Positions 19,528-32,637 of a stretch of DNA of 64,000 bases are shown here, piece after piece (position 1 is the first letter of the stretch; the number at the start of each line of letters is the position of its first letter). The stretch spans positions 975,001-1,039,000 of the forward strand of contig NZ_AP022822.1 in the NCBI RefSeq assembly GCF_011397115.1, given 5' to 3'. A program made the position numbers and the translations under genes. Source of the stretch: Enterococcus saigonensis (lineage in GTDB: Bacteria; Bacillota; Bacilli; Lactobacillales; Enterococcaceae). The notes beneath the pieces were generated by a model. That model was not told where the DNA came from. It did no database searches and worked only from the letters and a program-made list of their open reading frames with translations.

Positions 19528-20916
19528 ATGAAACAAGGCGTGAAAATTGCAACTATAGGTGGTGGAAGTAGCTATACCCCTGAATTAATGGAAGGCTTTA
19601 TTAAGCGTTACAACGAGCTACCGATTTCTGAAATTTGGTTAGTAGATATCGAAGCTGGGAAAGAAAAATTAGAAATCGTAGGAGCGATGGCGCAACGGAT
19701 GTGGGATGCTTCTCCATATGATGTTCAAGTACATTTAACCTTAGATCGAAAAGAAGCATTAAAAGATGCGGATTTTGTCACAACGCAGTTTCGTGTAGGA
19801 TTATTAGATGCCCGAGTTAAAGATGAGCGCATCCCTGCTTATTATGGCATGTTAGGTCAAGAAACAAACGGGGCAGGCGGAATGTTTAAAGCTTTTCGAA
19901 CAGTGCCAGTTATACTAGATATTGTAGAAGATATGAAACGTTTATGTCCAAATGCCTGGTTAGTTAACTTTGCTAACCCAAGTGGTATGGTAACCGAAGC
20001 GGTTGTACGGTATGGAAAATGGGATAAAGTAATTGGTCTTTGCAACGTACCTGTGATGGCAACCATGCTCGAACCTGGTTTAATTGGCAAAAAAACAGAA
20101 GATTTAATTTATAAATTTGCCGGCTTGAATCATTTCCATTGGCATAAAGTTGCTGATAATCACGGGAATGATGTGACCATGACGCTTATCGACAAAATGT
20201 ATCAAGAAGATAACGGTCTACCCCAAAATATTTATGATACTCCTTTTGAGCGGGAGTTATTAGAGCAAATGAAAATGATTCCGTGTGCATATCATCGTTA
20301 TTATTATCAAGAAGAAGAGATGTTGGAACATGCATTGGAAGAATATCGCACAGTGGGAACAAGAGCACAACAAGTAAAGCGGACCGAACATGAATTATTT
20401 GAACTTTACAAAGATGAAAACTTAGACCATAAACCAGAGCAATTACAACAACGAGGTGGTGCATATTACTCAGACGCAGCTTGTGAAACGATTGCTTCCA
20501 TTTATGCAAATAAAGAGACGCAAATTGTTGTTTCCACAAAAAATAATGGTGCACTACCAGATTTACCAGCAGATTGTGTTGTTGAAGTGACAGCTTATGT
20601 TGGGGCGCAGGGAGCTCGTAATGTAGCTTTTGGTGAGTTACCGACTGCTGAAAGAGGTTGGTTGCAAGTTATGAAAGCTATGGAATTATTGACCATTGAA
20701 GCAGCAGTAACAGGAAATTACGGCACAGCCTTACAAGCATTTACATTAAATCCTTTAATAACTTCAGGGAAAACAGCTAAACGAGTGATGGATGAATTAT
20801 TTATTGCCCATAAAGCATATTTACCAAATTTTGAAGAAGCAATTGCCCGTTTGGAAAGAAAAGGTATTGAAGTTCAAGATGAAGTTGTCCGTGCAATGGA
20901 TTTAGTTAATGTGTAA
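19528..20916 (+). CDS. GH4 6-phospho-beta-glucosidase
   Basis: Hydrolyses phosphorylated beta-glucosides (such as cellobiose-6-phosphate) by the NAD- and Mn-dependent redox mechanism of family GH4. The nucleotide-binding motif GGGSSYTPE is at residues 11-19. The metal-binding Cys172 lies in GLCNVP; the CNVP signature distinguishes 6-phospho-beta-glucosidases from the CDMP, CHSV and CHEV types of GH4. His202 in NHFHW is the second metal ligand, and RGGAYYSDAA holds the likely catalytic Tyr. 462 residues. Strong ribosome binding site AAAGGAG. Divergent from the RpiR-type gene, which probably regulates it. celF or licH would be family names; the exact symbol is uncertain. Confidence 0.92.
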   Translation: MKQGVKIATIGGGSSYTPELMEGFIKRYNELPISEIWLVDIEAGKEKLEIVGAMAQRMWDASPYDVQVHLTLDRKEALKDADFVTTQFRVGLLDARVKDERIPAYYGMLGQETNGAGGMFKAFRTVPVILDIVEDMKRLCPNAWLVNFANPSGMVTEAVVRYGKWDKVIGLCNVPVMATMLEPGLIGKKTEDLIYKFAGLNHFHWHKVADNHGNDVTMTLIDKMYQEDNGLPQNIYDTPFERELLEQMKMIPCAYHRYYYQEEEMLEHALEEYRTVGTRAQQVKRTEHELFELYKDENLDHKPEQLQQRGGAYYSDAACETIASIYANKETQIVVSTKNNGALPDLPADCVVEVTAYVGAQGARNVAFGELPTAERGWLQVMKAMELLTIEAAVTGNYGTALQAFTLNPLITSGKTAKRVMDELFIAHKAYLPNFEEAIARLERKGIEVQDEVVRAMDLVNV

Positions 20917-21053
20917 TACGAACGCTTATAAAAAATTTCAGCAACTGTTTTTGTCACTAGTAAAAATTAAAGCATTACGATTTAATCGTTTAGATGAGTA
21001 TATTAAATTAAAAAGAGCGCATAGATTTTAGAAAAATACAAAAATAATTTTAA

Positions 21054-22514
<1,461 letters not shown>

Positions 22515-22555
22515 AAACTGCGCATTAAGCTGGCATATCAGGTCATCAAATAAAA

Positions 22556-24078
<1,523 letters not shown>

Positions 24079-24080
24079 TT

Positions 24081-24144
24081 AAAATGTGATATAAGCACTT
24101 TTGGTAATCCTTAGATTACTGAAGGTGTCTTATATCACATTTTT
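24081..24144. terminator. Bidirectional terminator between GH1 and MATE genes
   Basis: AAAATGTGATATAAG (24081-24095) pairs with CTTATATCACATTTT (24129-24143). Most of the inner sequence also pairs (GGTAATC with GATTACT). It serves the convergent GH1 and MATE genes. Confidence 0.85.
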
Positions 24145-24185
24145 AATGATAAAAATTGTGAAAGAGACTGTTTGAAAAAGTCATT

Positions 24186-25571
24186 TTAGTAATTTTCTTC
24201 AATGATAACTTTGTTTAATTCACTATTGTGATGCACAACAGCTTTTGATTGCCATGTTCCTTTTTTCCAACGGGCGATCATTAACAAACTGCGCAAAGCT
24301 TCATCAATCGCGTATGCAATCCAGACGCCCAAAAGACCGAAATTTGCTATGATTGCTAATGTGTATGAAAACGGCAAACTGATAATCCATAAGACAATTA
24401 GGCTACAAAATAGTGGAAACTTTACATCCCCACTGGCATTTAACGAACCCACTAAAATCATATTAATAGAACGAGCAGTTTCTAAAACTATTTCCACTAG
24501 AAAAACGCCTTTGGCAATGTGGATGATCTCAGGATTGGTGGTGAAAATACTCATAATTGGTTCGATAAACAAATATGTTAACAGACAAATCGAAACAGAA
24601 GCCAAAACACCAATCACTGTTGCTTTCATTCCGCGTTTATACGCCTGTTTAAATTCTCCTGCTCCGACATTGCGTCCAATCATAATTTGATTGCCTTGAC
24701 TTATTGCCGCGGCAACTAAATAGACAAATTGAGTGATAGCCGTAACGTAAGATTTGGCGATTAACACACTTGAGCCAAGAGAAGCGACAATCATTGTAAC
24801 GACAACTTGAGCACCTTGATAAGACAATGATTCACCTGAAGAAGGCAAACCATACGCCAAAATCTTCTTTAAGTAATGAAGAGAAAACTTTTTTAAACGA
24901 GTAGCAAAAATTGAATAATGAACATGCTTTTGCAAAAGAACAAGAGCGATAATTAAACCAATAGTATTACCCAAAACACTCGCTACAGCCAATCCCCAAA
25001 CACCAAAATTAGGTAAGCCAAAAGGACTATATAAAGCAAAGTAATTTCCAATAACAGCCAGAATGCTAGCAGCAAGTGGAACTAATAATGCTGGTTGTGT
25101 AAACCCATGGCTACGCATTACCGCGATAACAACGGCTGTAATGGAAGAAATAAATAAGCTACCGCCGTAAATTTGTAAATAACTACGACCAATAGTAATT
25201 AGATTTTGATCTAAATTCATAAAATGCAGTAAGGAATCCGCGAAAAAAATAAACATGAGACTAATTAAAAGGCCTAAAATAAAAGAACCGATTAAAGCAG
25301 TATTGATAACAGTCGGAATTTCGCTCTTCTTTTTAGCGCCAATCAGTTGTGCAATAATTATTTGGGTACCGACCGTGATAAAGCCGTAGATAAAGACTGT
25401 TAAATTTAATAATTGATTGGCTGCTCCCACTGCTGCAACGGCAGGTTCAGAGTAATGAGAAATCATCCATACATTAACGTTGCCGATTATGACTCTTAAA
25501 AATAATTCAATAAAGATTGGCCAACTTAAAAACAGCAATTCTTTATCAGAAGTCTCAAAAAATTTTTTCAC
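24186..25571 (-). CDS. MATE-family efflux transporter
   Basis: A 461-residue membrane protein with about twelve hydrophobic helices in two similar halves, typical of the multidrug and toxin extrusion family (NorM/DinF-like). Family segments include SWPIFIELFLRVIIGNVNVW in helix 1, GAANQLLNLTVFIYGF, and AAAISQGNQIMIGRNVGAGE at the start of the second half. It probably uses a Na+ or H+ gradient to export organic cations. I read a GTG start at 25571 with AGGAGA about 8 bases upstream. It stands alone, divergent from trxB. The substrate cannot be told from sequence. Confidence 0.88.
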   Translation of the reverse strand: MKKFFETSDKELLFLSWPIFIELFLRVIIGNVNVWMISHYSEPAVAAVGAANQLLNLTVFIYGFITVGTQIIIAQLIGAKKKSEIPTVINTALIGSFILGLLISLMFIFFADSLLHFMNLDQNLITIGRSYLQIYGGSLFISSITAVVIAVMRSHGFTQPALLVPLAASILAVIGNYFALYSPFGLPNFGVWGLAVASVLGNTIGLIIALVLLQKHVHYSIFATRLKKFSLHYLKKILAYGLPSSGESLSYQGAQVVVTMIVASLGSSVLIAKSYVTAITQFVYLVAAAISQGNQIMIGRNVGAGEFKQAYKRGMKATVIGVLASVSICLLTYLFIEPIMSIFTTNPEIIHIAKGVFLVEIVLETARSINMILVGSLNASGDVKFPLFCSLIVLWIISLPFSYTLAIIANFGLLGVWIAYAIDEALRSLLMIARWKKGTWQSKAVVHHNSELNKVIIEENY

Positions 25572-25795
25572 GAACTAATCTCCTTTTTTCATCGTATAAG
25601 TATAACTATCGATACTATCGTTCAATGATTTTACCGGAAGTAAAAAAAATTACAATCTAGGGATTTAAATTGTAAGAAAAAAGTAATATAGTTTTAAGTA
25701 ATGTGATTATTTTTCTTATAAGCAGATTATTAGACAGCTAAGTTTATTTCAACTAGAGTTAGCTTACTAATAGAAAGTAAGTGGAGGTAAAAACA

Positions 25796-26728
25796 ATGTA
25801 TGATGTAATTGTAATCGGTGCTGGACCTGCCGGTATGACCGCAGCTTTATATGCATCACGATCGAACTTATCCGTCTTAATGATTGAAAGAGGCGCTCCT
25901 GGCGGTCAGATGAATAACACTGCCGAGATTGAAAATTATCCTGGTTTTGAATCTATTATGGGACCAGAACTTTCGATGAAAATGTATCAAAATGTTGAAA
26001 AGTTTGGCACAAAAAACGAATATGGGATTGTACAAGATGTTGTGGATCATGGCAGCTACAAAGAAGTCATAACAGAAGAAAATAGCTACAAAGGCAAAAG
26101 CGTTATAATTGCCACAGGTTGTGTTCATCGTAAACTAGGTGCACCTGGTGAGGAAGAATATGCTGGACGTGGGGTTTCATATTGTGCAGTGTGTGATGGG
26201 GCATTTTTCCGCAATAAGAAATTGATTGTGGTTGGCGGTGGTGATTCTGCAGTTGAAGAAGCAATATATTTAACTCAATTTGCAAGTGAAGTTGTCATTG
26301 TTCATAGACGTGATGAATTACGAGCACAAAAAATTATCCAAGATCGCGCTTTTGCTAACGAAAAAATTAGTTTTGTTTGGGATTCTGTTGTGGAAGAAAT
26401 CAAAGGAAATGATATGGTGGTAACTGGGGTTAATATTCGCAATATCAAAAGTGATGAAGTCCAGGAAGTCGCAGCTGATGGCGTTTTTATTTATGTTGGC
26501 TTGGAGCCGTTATCGGCACCTTTTACTAAATTAGGTATTTTAGATGAAGCTGGTTGGTTATTAACAGATGGTAACATGAGAACTGCTGTTCCTGGTGTTT
26601 TTGCTATTGGAGATGGTCGCGCTAAAGATTTACGTCAAATCACAACTGCTGTGGGTGAAGGCGGTATTGCTGGACAACAAGTCTTTCAATATTTGGAAAA
26701 CATAAAAGACAACCAAACTATTGGTTAA
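25796..26728 (+). CDS. trxB: Thioredoxin reductase
   Basis: FAD- and NADPH-dependent flavoprotein that reduces thioredoxin. The FAD motif GAGPAGMTAA is at residues 8-17, the redox pair Cys130-Cys133 in SYCAVCDGAFF, the NADPH motif GGGDSAVEEA near 150, and the second FAD motif is read as VFAIGDGRAKDLRQ near 280. Most relatives have Val after this Asp where this protein has Gly. I chose ATG at 25796 (310 residues) with GGAGG 8 bases upstream. It is monocistronic with a strong terminator. Confidence 0.94.
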   Translation: MYDVIVIGAGPAGMTAALYASRSNLSVLMIERGAPGGQMNNTAEIENYPGFESIMGPELSMKMYQNVEKFGTKNEYGIVQDVVDHGSYKEVITEENSYKGKSVIIATGCVHRKLGAPGEEEYAGRGVSYCAVCDGAFFRNKKLIVVGGGDSAVEEAIYLTQFASEVVIVHRRDELRAQKIIQDRAFANEKISFVWDSVVEEIKGNDMVVTGVNIRNIKSDEVQEVAADGVFIYVGLEPLSAPFTKLGILDEAGWLLTDGNMRTAVPGVFAIGDGRAKDLRQITTAVGEGGIAGQQVFQYLENIKDNQTIG

Positions 26729-26751
26729 TAAAAACCTAATGGACAATAAAA

Positions 26752-26820
26752 AGTAAAAAATCCGGATAAATTGAAGTGAGAATAGTTTGGCGCACTTCAA
26801 TTTTCGGATTTTTTACTGTA
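26752..26820 (+). terminator. Rho-independent terminator after trxB
   Basis: AGTAAAAAATCCG pairs with CGGATTTTTTACT, with an inner stem ATTGAAGTG/CACTTCAAT. The gap up to the pgm gene (26729-27043) otherwise holds only the pgm promoter; I see no gene or RNA in it. Confidence 0.9.
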
Positions 26821-26976
26821 TTTAGCTAGTTACGAACATGTTAGATCTGAGATATTTGATTTAACCATTTAACTATTTAGGCATTTCTAATTTTTGTCCA
26901 AGAAAGTTTGCTTTTACAATTGATTGTTCTATTTATCTTCATTCTTATTTTTTAAAAACATTGTTATGAAAGATTG

Positions 26977-27005
26977 TTGGCGTTATCAAGGTGAAATGAT
27001 ATACT
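26977..27005 (+). promoter_or_regulatory. Promoter of the phosphoglucomutase gene
   Basis: TTGGCG (26977-26982) and TATACT (27000-27005) are exactly 17 bases apart, about 40 bases before the start codon. Confidence 0.65.
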
Positions 27006-27043
27006 TAAAAAGTAATTAGAAAAATTGAAAGAGGTGTTATTTC

Positions 27044-28771
27044 ATGTCTTGGGAACAAGTCTATGAACAATGGGTAAACGATGTAAATTTAGAAGAAAAT
27101 TTGAAACTACAATTAGCTGATCTAAAAGAAGATCCTGAAAAACTAGAAGACGCATTTTACGCACCTCTGGAATTTGGTACTGCAGGTATGCGAGGAATTT
27201 TAGGACCTGGAATTAATCGGATGAATATTTATACTATCCGTCAAGCAACAGAAGGTTTGGCTCGCTTTATGGATGAACAAGATGATGATACAAGACGCCG
27301 TGGTGTTGCAATTGCGTATGACTCTCGGCATATGTCTCCGGAATTTGCGATGGAAGCGGCAAAAACGTTAGCAAAACATGATATTCCATCTTTTGTTTTT
27401 GAAAGTCTAAGACCAACACCAGAACTATCTTTTGCGGTTCGTTATTTAAATGCCTTCACTGGCATTATGATTACTGCTTCACACAATCCAGCTTCCTATA
27501 ATGGTTATAAAGTCTATGGCGAAGATGGCGGACAAATGCCACCAGCAGATGCAGATGCTTTAACAACTTTTGTCCGTGCAATAGATAATCCATTAGAAAT
27601 TCAAGTCTTATCGGATGAAGAAATTGAACATAGTGGTTTAATCAATATTATTGGCGAAGAAATTGATATAGCTTATTTAAATGAAGTAAAAACTGTCACC
27701 ATTAACCAAGAACTAATTCGCGAAATGGGTAAAAATTTAAAACTAGTTTATACGCCGTTGCATGGTACTGGCAAAATGTTGGGCGAAAAAGCGCTTAAAC
27801 AGGCTGGTTTTGAAAAATTTATCTTAGTACCAGAACAAGCCATAGCAGATCCGGATTTTTCTACTGTTAAATCACCAAATCCAGAAGAACATTCGGCATT
27901 TGAATATGCAATCGCTCTAGGTAAAAAGGAAAACGCGGATCTTTTGATTGCAACAGATCCAGATGCCGATCGTCTAGGGGCGGCTGTGCGTTTACCAAAT
28001 GGAGAATATCAAGTATTAACAGGTAATCAAATTGGGGCAATTCTAACAGAGTATATTTTAGCTGCACATAAACAAGCAGGTACATTGCCAAGTAATGCAG
28101 CTGTATTAAAATCAATTGTTTCCAGTGAATTACCGACAGCCATTGCCGCCAAGTATGATGTTGCGATGCTGAATGTTTTAACTGGTTTCAAATTTATTGC
28201 AGAAAAAATCAAACAATTTGAGATAGATCAGAGTCAAACTTTTATGTTTGGTTTTGAGGAAAGCTATGGTTATTTAGTTAAACCATTTGTTAGAGATAAA
28301 GATGCGATTCAAGCATTGGTTTTATTGGCTGAGGTTGCTGCATATTATAAAAAACAAGGTAAAACATTGTATGATGGTTTACAAGATATTTTTACCACAT
28401 ATGGTTATTATGCTGAAAAAACTATTTCTGTGACATTAAGTGGTTTAGAAGGACCGGCTAAAATTAAGACAATTATGGATAAATTCCGGACAGAGGCGCC
28501 GAGTGAAATTGGTGGCGTCAAAGTTGTCCAAACAGAAGATTTTAAAGCACAAACGATTGTTGGTTTAGATGGAAATCAAGTGAAAATGTCAACGCCATCA
28601 TCTGATGTATTAAAATACATGTTAGAAGATGAAAGTTGGATTGCTGTACGTCCATCTGGAACAGAACCAAAAATCAAATTTTATATTGGAGTAAAAGGTG
28701 ATAGTCAAGAGAATGCAACAGAAAAAATTGCAGTACTTGAAGAAGCAATCAACCAAATAACTGCTGACTAA
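27044..28771 (+). CDS. pgcA: Alpha-phosphoglucomutase
   Basis: Interconverts glucose-6-phosphate and glucose-1-phosphate, linking glycolysis to UDP-glucose made by GalU. Motifs of the phosphohexomutase superfamily appear in order: the catalytic phosphoserine Ser146 in TASHNPASYNGYK, the Mg loop DPDADRLG, the sugar loop GFEESYGY and the phosphate-binding RPSGTEPKIKFY near the C terminus. The 575-residue length fits the PgcA type rather than the shorter GlmM. A clear promoter precedes it. The ArsR gene follows 19 bases after the stop, so both may be co-transcribed. Confidence 0.93.
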   Translation: MSWEQVYEQWVNDVNLEENLKLQLADLKEDPEKLEDAFYAPLEFGTAGMRGILGPGINRMNIYTIRQATEGLARFMDEQDDDTRRRGVAIAYDSRHMSPEFAMEAAKTLAKHDIPSFVFESLRPTPELSFAVRYLNAFTGIMITASHNPASYNGYKVYGEDGGQMPPADADALTTFVRAIDNPLEIQVLSDEEIEHSGLINIIGEEIDIAYLNEVKTVTINQELIREMGKNLKLVYTPLHGTGKMLGEKALKQAGFEKFILVPEQAIADPDFSTVKSPNPEEHSAFEYAIALGKKENADLLIATDPDADRLGAAVRLPNGEYQVLTGNQIGAILTEYILAAHKQAGTLPSNAAVLKSIVSSELPTAIAAKYDVAMLNVLTGFKFIAEKIKQFEIDQSQTFMFGFEESYGYLVKPFVRDKDAIQALVLLAEVAAYYKKQGKTLYDGLQDIFTTYGYYAEKTISVTLSGLEGPAKIKTIMDKFRTEAPSEIGGVKVVQTEDFKAQTIVGLDGNQVKMSTPSSDVLKYMLEDESWIAVRPSGTEPKIKFYIGVKGDSQENATEKIAVLEEAINQITAD

Positions 28772-28790
28772 AAGCAAAAGAGGTGTCAGA

Positions 28791-29078
28791 ATGGATCAAG
28801 AAACAGAAATTACGCATGTGAGTCGTCTTTTTAAAGTTTTGGCCGACAAAACACGTCTTAAAATTTTGCTAGCATTAAAAAAAGGTGAATTAAATGTTAC
28901 AACTATTAGTGAAGTGGTAGCAATGGAACAGTCGGCTGTTTCCCATCAGCTAAAACTTTTACGAGATAATCGGGTAGTCAAGTCACGACGAGAAGGCAAA
29001 ACTGTTTTATACAGTTTGGACGATCATCACGTATTAGATATTTTAGAACAAACATTTGAACATATTCATCACAGTTAA
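28791..29078 (+). CDS. ArsR/SmtB-family metal sensor, CzrA-like
   Basis: A 95-residue winged-helix repressor. The recognition helix lies around AMEQSAVSHQLKLLRDNRVV (residues 44-63) and the wing is KSRREGKTVLYSL. The C-terminal alpha-5 helix keeps the four zinc/cobalt ligands of the CzrA/SmtB type: an Asp and a His in DDHHV, and two His in EHIHH with matching spacing. No Cys of the ArsR arsenic site is present. It probably derepresses a zinc or cobalt exporter when metal is high. No such exporter is adjacent; the gene lies behind pgcA. Confidence 0.85.
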   Translation: MDQETEITHVSRLFKVLADKTRLKILLALKKGELNVTTISEVVAMEQSAVSHQLKLLRDNRVVKSRREGKTVLYSLDDHHVLDILEQTFEHIHHS

Positions 29079-29131
29079 TCGTTAATAAATTTTTTACGTG
29101 AAACTCATCATGTTTCTTGTCTTTGCTGAAT

Positions 29132-29170
29132 AAAACTAGAGCTTTCGGTTTCGAAAGCTCTAGTTTTTTT
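29132..29170 (+). terminator. Rho-independent terminator after the ArsR-type gene
   Basis: AAAACTAGAGCTTTCG (29132-29147) pairs perfectly with CGAAAGCTCTAGTTTT (29152-29167), followed by Ts. Confidence 0.95.
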
Positions 29171-29254
29171 GTCGTATTTTTGGTATGCTAAAGAAAATTT
29201 ATTAAGAAAATGAATGTATTCTAATCATTTAAATGACAGCTTTTAGGAGGTAGT

Positions 29255-30532
29255 ATGGTAAAGCATTTAAAAATTGGTCTATTAGGTTTAGGTGTAGTAG
29301 GATCTGGAGTAGTGCAAGTGATAGCCAAAAATAGTGAGAAAATATTCTCAACTACCGGTATTAAACTAGAAGTTGTAAAAGCTTTAGTACGGGCAAAAGA
29401 GGAGAAACAAGCGCTTGCTTCTGAATATGGTTTTTCTTTAGTCCACGATAGTGAGGATATCATGAATGATCCTGAAATTGATATTGTAGTAGAAGTAATG
29501 GGAAAAATTGAACCGGCGAAGACTTTCATCTCAGCAGCTCTTAATAAAGGTAAACACGTTGTTTCGGCAAACAAGGATTTAATTGCCCAATATGGCAATG
29601 AATTGGTAGCGCTGGCTCAGCAAAATGGTTGTTACTTTTATTATGAGGCTAGCGTAGCCGGTGGAATTCCTATTTTGCGTACGTTGGTAACTAGTTTTTT
29701 AGCAGACGAAATTACAGAAATTTTTGGTATTGTTAATGGCACAACAAACTATATGCTAACGCAAATGGTAAAACATCATCTTTCTTATGAAGACTCTTTG
29801 AAGCAAGCTCAAAAACTTGGCTTTGCAGAATCAGATCCAACAAATGATGTTGATGGGATTGATGCTGCTTATAAAGCTGTAATTTTGACTCGATTTGCTT
29901 TTCAGCAAGATTTGGGTATGAATGATTTTACCATTCAAGGCATTCGAGAAATGGATTTAGCAGACTTAGAATTAGCCCAACGACTAGGCTATGAGGTTAA
30001 ATTAATTGCACGAATAAAAAATTCTATTACAGGTGTTTATGCGGATGTCGCACCGAAATTAATACCCCAACACCATCCTTTGGCAAGTGTTTCTGATGAA
30101 CTAAATGGTGTCTTTGTAAAAAGTAAGGGGATTGGTGAAAGCATGTTTTATGGTCCTGGAGCTGGTTCATTACCAACGGCCACAAGTGTAGTGAATGATT
30201 TGGCTGTTATTGCACAACGGACAAACCAAGATTTACCGACCACACCTTTTATAGAGTACAAAAAGCAAGTAAATTTACAAAAGAAAGCGAATGTGACTGG
30301 TCGTTTTTATTTGGCGTTAAAGGCTCAAACAAAAGCACAAATTGCCAAGATGATGGAAATTTTAGCAAAAGCAGAATTAGGTTTAGAATTAGTGGAACAA
30401 AAGCAAACGAATGCTTCACGGTTTGTCTATTTAACTAAAAGCATAACTTTGGCGCAGCGTGATGAAGTTGTTGCTGAATTAACAAAGGCCGCGATCCAAG
30501 TGACGCAGACAATGGAAATATTGGAGGAATAA
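29255..30532 (+). CDS. hom: Homoserine dehydrogenase
   Basis: Reduces aspartate semialdehyde to homoserine, the branch point to threonine and methionine. The NAD(P) motif [15 protein letters not shown] is at residues 8-22. The catalytic domain is marked by [24 protein letters not shown] and [11 protein letters not shown]. The last ~80 residues form an ACT-type domain, the usual site of threonine feedback. 425 residues. It is the first gene of hom-thrC-thrB, with two bases between its stop and thrC. Ribosome binding site TTAGGAGG. Confidence 0.95.
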   Translation: MVKHLKIGLLGLGVVGSGVVQVIAKNSEKIFSTTGIKLEVVKALVRAKEEKQALASEYGFSLVHDSEDIMNDPEIDIVVEVMGKIEPAKTFISAALNKGKHVVSANKDLIAQYGNELVALAQQNGCYFYYEASVAGGIPILRTLVTSFLADEITEIFGIVNGTTNYMLTQMVKHHLSYEDSLKQAQKLGFAESDPTNDVDGIDAAYKAVILTRFAFQQDLGMNDFTIQGIREMDLADLELAQRLGYEVKLIARIKNSITGVYADVAPKLIPQHHPLASVSDELNGVFVKSKGIGESMFYGPGAGSLPTATSVVNDLAVIAQRTNQDLPTTPFIEYKKQVNLQKKANVTGRFYLALKAQTKAQIAKMMEILAKAELGLELVEQKQTNASRFVYLTKSITLAQRDEVVAELTKAAIQVTQTMEILEE

Positions 30533-30534
30533 AG

Positions 30535-31593
30535 ATGTACGAAGGCTTATTAAAAACTTTTAAAGAGTATTTACCTATAACAGAAAAAACACCGATGATT
30601 TCACTAGCAGAGGGCAACACGCCTTTGATTCCGTTACACAATTTATCAAAAGAATTAGGGATCAACTTATACGGGAAGTATGAAGGTTTAAATCCGACGG
30701 GCTCGTTTAAAGATCGTGGAATGGTAATGGCAGTGGCAAAAGCGGTTGAAGATGGTGCAAAAGCAATTATTTGTGCTTCAACTGGTAATACAAGCGCAGC
30801 AGCGGCAGCTTATGCAACGCGAGCTGGAATTAAAGCGTACGTTGTTATCCCCGATGGCAAAATTGCAATGGGAAAATTAGCGCAAGCCATTATTTATGGT
30901 GCAGATATTATTTCGATTCCAGGTAATTTTGATGAGGCTCTAAAAGCCGTGCGCGAGATTGCTGAGACAGAAGCTGTGGCATTAGTTAATTCCGTTAACC
31001 CTTATCGCCTAGAAGGCCAAAAAACTGCCGCCTTTGAAATTTGCCAACAATTGGAAAAAGCACCAGATGTTTTAGCAATTCCAGTTGGAAATGCTGGTAA
31101 TATTTCAGCTTACTGGAAAGGATTTAAAGAATGGCATGAAGCAAAAGGGACAACATTGCCACGTATGCATGGATTTGAAGCAGAAGGTGCTGCTGCCATT
31201 GTCAAAGGTGCTGTGATTGAACAACCTGAAACTATTGCAACGGCAATTCGAATTGGTAATCCTGCTAGTTGGAGATTAGCAGAAAATGCGCGCGACGAGT
31301 CTAAAGGGTATATCGATTCTGTGACAGATACAGAAATTTTAAATGCCTATAAAAAAGTTGCTGCCCAAGATGGTGTCTTTGTTGAACCAGGATCAGCCGC
31401 ATCTTTAGCTGGTGTTATTCAACATGTTAAAGCCGGAAAAATAAAATCAGGAGAAACTGTTGTTTGTGTTTTTACGGGCAATGGATTGAAAGATCCCGAT
31501 ACAGCAATTAATGAAACAACTGTTGATATTCACAAAATGAGTGATTTAGAAGCTATGCGCAGTCATTTACGTCAAGGGGTGGCAAAATTATGA
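30535..31593 (+). CDS. thrC: Threonine synthase
   Basis: PLP enzyme converting O-phosphohomoserine to threonine. The PLP lysine is in [11 protein letters not shown] (near residue 60), with the phosphate loop [12 protein letters not shown] and the segment [15 protein letters not shown]. The 352-residue length is that of the short Gram-positive type. The ribosome binding site GGAGGAA lies within the end of hom, and its stop overlaps the thrB start by 4 bases (ATGA), so the three enzymes are translationally coupled. Confidence 0.95.
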   Translation: MYEGLLKTFKEYLPITEKTPMISLAEGNTPLIPLHNLSKELGINLYGKYEGLNPTGSFKDRGMVMAVAKAVEDGAKAIICASTGNTSAAAAAYATRAGIKAYVVIPDGKIAMGKLAQAIIYGADIISIPGNFDEALKAVREIAETEAVALVNSVNPYRLEGQKTAAFEICQQLEKAPDVLAIPVGNAGNISAYWKGFKEWHEAKGTTLPRMHGFEAEGAAAIVKGAVIEQPETIATAIRIGNPASWRLAENARDESKGYIDSVTDTEILNAYKKVAAQDGVFVEPGSAASLAGVIQHVKAGKIKSGETVVCVFTGNGLKDPDTAINETTVDIHKMSDLEAMRSHLRQGVAKL

Positions 31594-32453
31594 GAATCCG
31601 CGTACCGGCTACCAGTGCAAATATAGGTCCCGGTTTTGATTCATGTGGTGTAGCTGTTAGCTGCTACTTATATGTAGAGGTTTTAAATTCATCTACTAGA
31701 TGGCAGGTAGATCATAGTTATGGCCTATCTGTTCCAAGTGATCAGGATAATTTAATTGTACAAACAGCTTTAAAGATAGCGCCGAAGCTTTTACCCCAAC
31801 ATATTAAAGTAACTTCTGATATTCCTTTGACTCGTGGTTTAGGAAGTAGCTCTTCTGCCATCGTAGCTGGAATAGAATTAGCCAATCGTTTAGGGCAATT
31901 GAATTTAAGCGAGAGTGCTAAAGTAAAATTGGCTACGCAGATAGAAGGGCATCCCGATAATGTTGCACCGGCAATTTGTGGTGATTTCGTTGTAGCAAGT
32001 TATCAAGGCGAAAAAGTAGACTATGTAAAACATTATTTTCCTGACTGCGAACTGATTGCTTTTATTCCTAGTAAGGAATTGGCAACAAGCAAAAGCCGAG
32101 ATGTGTTACCGCACGAATTAACTTACCAACAAGCGGTGGCTGCTAGTAGTGTTGCAAATGTGATGGTTGCTGCATTAGTGAAAGGCGATCTTGTGACAGC
32201 AGGGCAATTGATGGAACAAGATCAATTCCATGAAAAATTTCGTGGTCCATTGGTTCCGCATTTGGCAAAAATTCGACAAATTAGTCATGAACAAGGCGGT
32301 TATGGGTGTTATTTAAGTGGTGCAGGGCCAACTGTTATTATTTTAGCCCCAGAACATAAAACGGATAAAATTGTTCCTTTACTAAGGGAATTAGATAATA
32401 AAGCAGCGGTAGAAATTTTTCATATTGATCGTGAAGGTGTTCAGGTTTTTTAA
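31590..32453 (+). CDS. thrB: Homoserine kinase
   Basis: GHMP-family kinase that phosphorylates homoserine, the substrate for ThrC. The N-terminal [15 protein letters not shown], the ATP loop [16 protein letters not shown] and the C-terminal [12 protein letters not shown] are the three GHMP motifs. 287 residues, normal length. It ends the hom-thrC-thrB operon and is followed by a terminator. Confidence 0.95.
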   Translation: MRIRVPATSANIGPGFDSCGVAVSCYLYVEVLNSSTRWQVDHSYGLSVPSDQDNLIVQTALKIAPKLLPQHIKVTSDIPLTRGLGSSSSAIVAGIELANRLGQLNLSESAKVKLATQIEGHPDNVAPAICGDFVVASYQGEKVDYVKHYFPDCELIAFIPSKELATSKSRDVLPHELTYQQAVAASSVANVMVAALVKGDLVTAGQLMEQDQFHEKFRGPLVPHLAKIRQISHEQGGYGCYLSGAGPTVIILAPEHKTDKIVPLLRELDNKAAVEIFHIDREGVQVF

Positions 32454-32485
32454 AAGACTTGTAAGACTTTTAAAAGCGAATAAAA

Positions 32486-32516
32486 AAAGCGCGCCAATTT
32501 TGGCGGGCTTTTTTTG
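32486..32516 (+). terminator. Rho-independent terminator after thrB
   Basis: AGC and CGCCAA pair with TTGGCG and GCT, with one G-G mismatch in the stem, followed by seven Ts. Confidence 0.85.
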
Positions 32517-32637
32517 TTAGTAAAACCAAATTACTTTTTTACTGTAAAAGCAAAAAAGTAATTTTAAACAAACAGTTTCCAGAAAAGAAGAAGTATTCAA
32601 AGAAAGAACAATGAATATCCACTTTACTATTTTTTTA

